Below are positions 61,136 to 64,000 of a stretch of DNA of 64,000 nucleotides, piece after piece (position 1 is the first letter of the stretch; each line of letters starts with the position of its first letter). Origin of the DNA: Methanocella_A sp963769045 (lineage in GTDB: Archaea > Halobacteriota > Methanocellia > Methanocellales > Methanocellaceae). Where the stretch lies: positions 62,001 to 126,000 of the forward strand of contig CAVYKK010000015.1 of NCBI GenBank assembly GCA_963769045.1, read 5' to 3'. The translations under genes and the position numbers were made by a program. Under the pieces are notes generated by a model. That model did no database searches. It was not told the origin of the DNA and worked only from the letters and a program-made list of their open reading frames with translations.

Positions 61136-64000
61136 TCATATAGCCGGTATCATGACGACAAACCGGCTGCCTTTCTCGTGATCGTCCGGAATCCGGTTTT
61201 CCACCCAGACTTTTCCGTGGTACGAGTCGATCAGCGTCTTGACCAGGTACAATCCGAGGCCGGTGCCTCTCGCCTGCGTGTTGCCCCGCCTCATGCGCTC
61301 GAAGATCGTGTCCTTTTGCCCGTCGGGAATGCCAGGGCCGCTATCCTCTATGTGTATTTTATAATACGCACGGTCGCCCTCTTCGTACCTGGACAGCCCG
61401 AGGCCTATGGTCACCGGCTTCGCGGTATGCTTAATGGCGTTGTCGAGCAGGTTGGTAAACACGTCTTTCAGCAGGTCGTTGGCCATTACGTAGGTGCCCT
61501 TGAGAGGCAGGGGGGAGGAAATGATCACACCATCGGTCCGGTCATGGTACCTGGCCACCAGCTCTTCGAGCAGCGATCCGACGTCCACCGGCCCCAGCTT
61601 GAGCTCGCCGGTGATAGCCTTACGAGTCTTCCGGACGTTGTCGATGAGCACCGAGCTGTTCCGGAGCACCTCCTCAGGCTTGGACAGGAGCTCCCGGTCA
61701 TCCGGGTCAAGCTTCAGCCGCGACTGTGCCAGTTCGAGGTATCCCATGCCGATCTGGTTCATGTTGTTGATGTCGTGGCTCATCAGGTCGAGGTACAGCT
61801 CGGCCTGCATCTTGGCTTCCCGGAGGGCGTCCTCGGTCAGCTTGCGATCGGAGACGTCCTGGACCGTACCGAACAGGCGAATGGGCTTGCCGGCGTCGTC
61901 GGACACGATCTCGCCCTCGCTGTGGACCGTACGCATGGTACCGTCGGGCCGGTTTATGCGGAAGTCGATGCTATGGGGCTCTTTCCGGTTAAGCGCGGCG
62001 TTGATCGACCGCCGGACGCTGCTCCGGTGGTCCGGGCAGACCGACTTCATGAAGTCGTCGAACGTCGCCACCTGCTTATCGCTATCGATGCCGTAGATCT
62101 GGCGCAGCTCGTCCGAGTACCTCATCTCGTTCGTCTGGATGTTCCAGACCCAGTTCCCGAGGTGCGCGATGCACTGTGCTTTGGAGAGGTTGGACTCGCT
62201 TTCCCGCAGCGCGTTTTCGGCCTGCTTGCTCTCGGTGATGTCGAAGAACGTGGCGATAGCGTCGACAATGTGGCCGTCTTTGTCGTAGATGGGGGCCGAG
62301 TTGATCGAGATCAGGCCCCATGTGCCGTCGCCCCGGAGGAAGTTGATCTCCTCGCCATGGACGATCTCACCCTTGCGGATTGAGCGTGCCAGCGGGATGC
62401 CGTCCGGGTCATATCGCAGCCCGCGGGACTGGAAAACGCCCCATTCGCCATACGCATCGATGTCCGGGGAAAGGGGGAACTTATCACGGAAGATCTCCTC
62501 CATCTGCTGGTTAGCCATGAGGATTTTCCCGGACGGGGCTTCGGCGATTACAATTCCGGCCGGTATGTTCCGCAGGACCGCTTCGAGGCGCGCGTGTTCA
62601 AACTCAAGCTGCCTTTGCAGGTTGTCGCGTGCGATCTCCATGAGCCTGAGTCCGGTGACGTCCTGGATGGCCCCCAGAATCCTGACCGCCTCCCCGGCGC
62701 TGTCGCGGACGACCTCACCTTCGGCATGTATGTAGCGAACCGAGCCGCTGGCCGGGACCAGGCGGTGATCGGTATGGAAGCTGTCGTCGCCGGAAATTGC
62801 TTTACTGATGGTCAGCTCGACGTCTTTCCGGTCCTCGGGGTGTACCAGCGGCAGGTATTCATTGTATGAGCCGGGGCACTCGCCCTGGGATATCCCCATG
62901 ATATTATTAGTCCCTTCGGAACAGGTGATACGGCCGCTTTGCATGTCCCATTGCCATGTACCAATCTTAGCGATCGTACGGATACGTGAGAGATCAGCTT
63001 CGATGATTGCCAGATTTTTCTCGGCACGCATAAGCTCTCCAATGTTCCGGACGAATGCGATAGCGTATTCCTGGCCCTCGTGTTCTACATGATGCACGGA
63101 AACATCCGTGGGGAATACAGTCCCGTCATGAGCCAGGTGCTCAGACTTGAACCGGGTATGTTTGAGGCTCCGCAGCTCGTTCCAGTATGCCTGCCAGCGG
63201 TCCTGCGTGAGGCCGGTATCCACATCCCATATGTTCATGGACAGCAGCTCGGCACGTGTATATGCGAGATTGTCGCAAACCGCGTCGTTCACACTGTACA
63301 GCCGGCCTCCGGACGTCACCCAGATGACCTCTTCCGGGGAGTGGTCGGTGGAGAACCGGGAAAGCTTCAGGGACTCTTCCAGCAGCCGGCGCTCGGTGAA
63401 GTTGTCGAACGTGCAGATCACTCTTTTTACCTTGCCGTCCGGGGCGAGTTGAGGTTCGGCGCTAATCTTCAGCCACGCCGAATCTCCCGTATCCGGGCGG
63501 TAAATTTTTGCCGTGACGTCCTTCACCGGTCGGCGGGTGGCGTAGGCGAGAATGAGGGGGTTCGACTCCCGGGGCATCGTCCGGCCATCCGCTTTGAAGA
63601 AGCTCCACAGGACCCATTCATCGTCGAATACCGCGGCCTCGGCCAGCTCGTCTTCGCTTACGCCGAACATGTCCAGCAGGGCGGGGTTACTGCCCAGGTA
63701 GTCGCCATTTTCCCCTGTGATGAGCACGCCTGAGGGAAGCCTCCGGAGCAGAAGGCCGAATTGTTCCTCACCGTCTATCGCCCGGAGTTCCTTCAGCCTG
63801 AGCTCGGTTTTCATATCGTTGATCGCATGAGCGATGCCACTTAGCTCGTCGTCCCCCGATACGTCTATTTTTGTGTCATAGCCGCCCGAAGCGACCTTCT
63901 TCGCCTTTCTCGAAAGCGTGGCAATGGGCTCGCTAAGGTTCTTCGAAGCGTAATAGCCGAACGCCGTGAACCCGATCACCAGAAAGCCCAGTGAGCCTCC
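61136..64000 (-). CDS. Multi-PAS sensor histidine kinase, N-terminus beyond the window
   Basis: At least 954 residues, open to the window edge. Order: a membrane helix (SLGFLVIGFTAFGYYA), a HAMP linker (LSEPIATLSRKAKKVASGG), about five PAS/PAC units (for example LPSGVLITGENGDYLGSN, SVNDAVCDNLAYTRAELLS, IPAGIVIAEAPSGKILMANQ), a helix with the phospho-His in LMSHDINNMNQIG, and a HATPase domain (LLDNAIKHT, IEDSGPGIPD, GTGLGLYLVK). It probably senses through an external or membrane domain lying outside the window. The partner regulator is unknown. Confidence 0.9.
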   Translation of the reverse strand, partial: GGSLGFLVIGFTAFGYYASKNLSEPIATLSRKAKKVASGGYDTKIDVSGDDELSGIAHAINDMKTELRLKELRAIDGEEQFGLLLRRLPSGVLITGENGDYLGSNPALLDMFGVSEDELAEAAVFDDEWVLWSFFKADGRTMPRESNPLILAYATRRPVKDVTAKIYRPDTGDSAWLKISAEPQLAPDGKVKRVICTFDNFTERRLLEESLKLSRFSTDHSPEEVIWVTSGGRLYSVNDAVCDNLAYTRAELLSMNIWDVDTGLTQDRWQAYWNELRSLKHTRFKSEHLAHDGTVFPTDVSVHHVEHEGQEYAIAFVRNIGELMRAEKNLAIIEADLSRIRTIAKIGTWQWDMQSGRITCSEGTNNIMGISQGECPGSYNEYLPLVHPEDRKDVELTISKAISGDDSFHTDHRLVPASGSVRYIHAEGEVVRDSAGEAVRILGAIQDVTGLRLMEIARDNLQRQLEFEHARLEAVLRNIPAGIVIAEAPSGKILMANQQMEEIFRDKFPLSPDIDAYGEWGVFQSRGLRYDPDGIPLARSIRKGEIVHGEEINFLRGDGTWGLISINSAPIYDKDGHIVDAIATFFDITESKQAENALRESESNLSKAQCIAHLGNWVWNIQTNEMRYSDELRQIYGIDSDKQVATFDDFMKSVCPDHRSSVRRSINAALNRKEPHSIDFRINRPDGTMRTVHSEGEIVSDDAGKPIRLFGTVQDVSDRKLTEDALREAKMQAELYLDLMSHDINNMNQIGMGYLELAQSRLKLDPDDRELLSKPEEVLRNSSVLIDNVRKTRKAITGELKLGPVDVGSLLEELVARYHDRTDGVIISSPLPLKGTYVMANDLLKDVFTNLLDNAIKHTAKPVTIGLGLSRYEEGDRAYYKIHIEDSGPGIPDGQKDTIFERMRRGNTQARGTGLGLYLVKTLIDSYHGKVWVENRIPDDHEKGSRFVVMIPAI

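Noticed and set aside
61010..62383. 457-residue plus-strand frame
   Set aside because: Antisense of the multi-PAS kinase with Val/Asp/Arg/His-rich content; no domain is visible.

Overview
The window reads as chromosome of a methanogen-like euryarchaeon, probably Methanocella or a close relative. This is inferred from gene content, not from a search. Archaeal markers include ribosomal protein L37e beside an Lsm protein, an archaeal SepF beside a ZPR1 zinc-finger protein, a two-subunit aconitase-X (phosphomevalonate dehydratase) pair, TATA boxes about 25-30 nt from likely starts, and frequent GTG/TTG starts. No tRNA, rRNA, transposase or CRISPR array was recognised.

Left flank (1-20.5 kb): tail of an ABC-2 permease; GlpC/GlpB-like redox pair; KGG-repeat protein; a 39-aa Cys-rich ORF ahead of UV-damage endonuclease; class I aminotransferase; DUF362 ferredoxin; flavodoxin; thioredoxin-CcdA pair; then about 0.7 kb of non-coding DNA (9.4-10.1 kb) with a tandem array of small two-hairpin RNA units. 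After this come a helical hypothetical protein, an FMN-binding split-barrel protein, a drug-efflux-type ABC pair with a PadR regulator, purF-L37e-lsm, a GAF histidine kinase, a PUA protein, sepF and zpr1.

Centre (20.6-56.5 kb): a repeated, apparently undescribed cassette. The standard form is divergent. On the minus strand are a winged-helix-like regulator and a NosF/CcmA-type ABC ATPase. On the plus strand are a small secreted protein, two NosY-like ABC-2 permeases that overlap by 4 bp, and a membrane-anchored seven-repeat RCC1 propeller. I call the copies A (20.6-26.6), B (26.7-30.5, no ATPase), C (31.2-38.0), D (38.0-39.8, decayed), E (40.3-45.4), F (45.6-50.8) and G (51.1-56.5). ATPases are nearly identical and mosaic, while secreted proteins have diverged almost beyond recognition. 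Cassettes C, D and G carry a structured leader RNA with a conserved GCAAACCCA-type loop, and two orphan copies of that leader lie at 40.1 and 56.6 kb. E and F instead begin transcription at a perfect hairpin. T-rich tracts separate the secreted gene from the permeases. B, C, D, F and G contain frameshifts, a nonsense codon or deletions, which suggests birth-and-death evolution, or assembly error in repeated DNA.

Right flank (56.8-64 kb, all minus strand): CobT-like phosphoribosyltransferase, M50 site-2-type protease, aconitase-X small and large subunits, and a multi-PAS histidine kinase running off the end. Inverted repeats built from 7-9 nt units (for example ACAGAGG, AAGGAGN, TTTGTGGCC) are scattered through intergenic DNA across the window.

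My reading is that each cassette exports or displays a fast-evolving cell-surface protein, with an ABC-2 transporter and an extracellular beta-propeller as the dedicated machinery. This is inference; no function is proven by the sequence.
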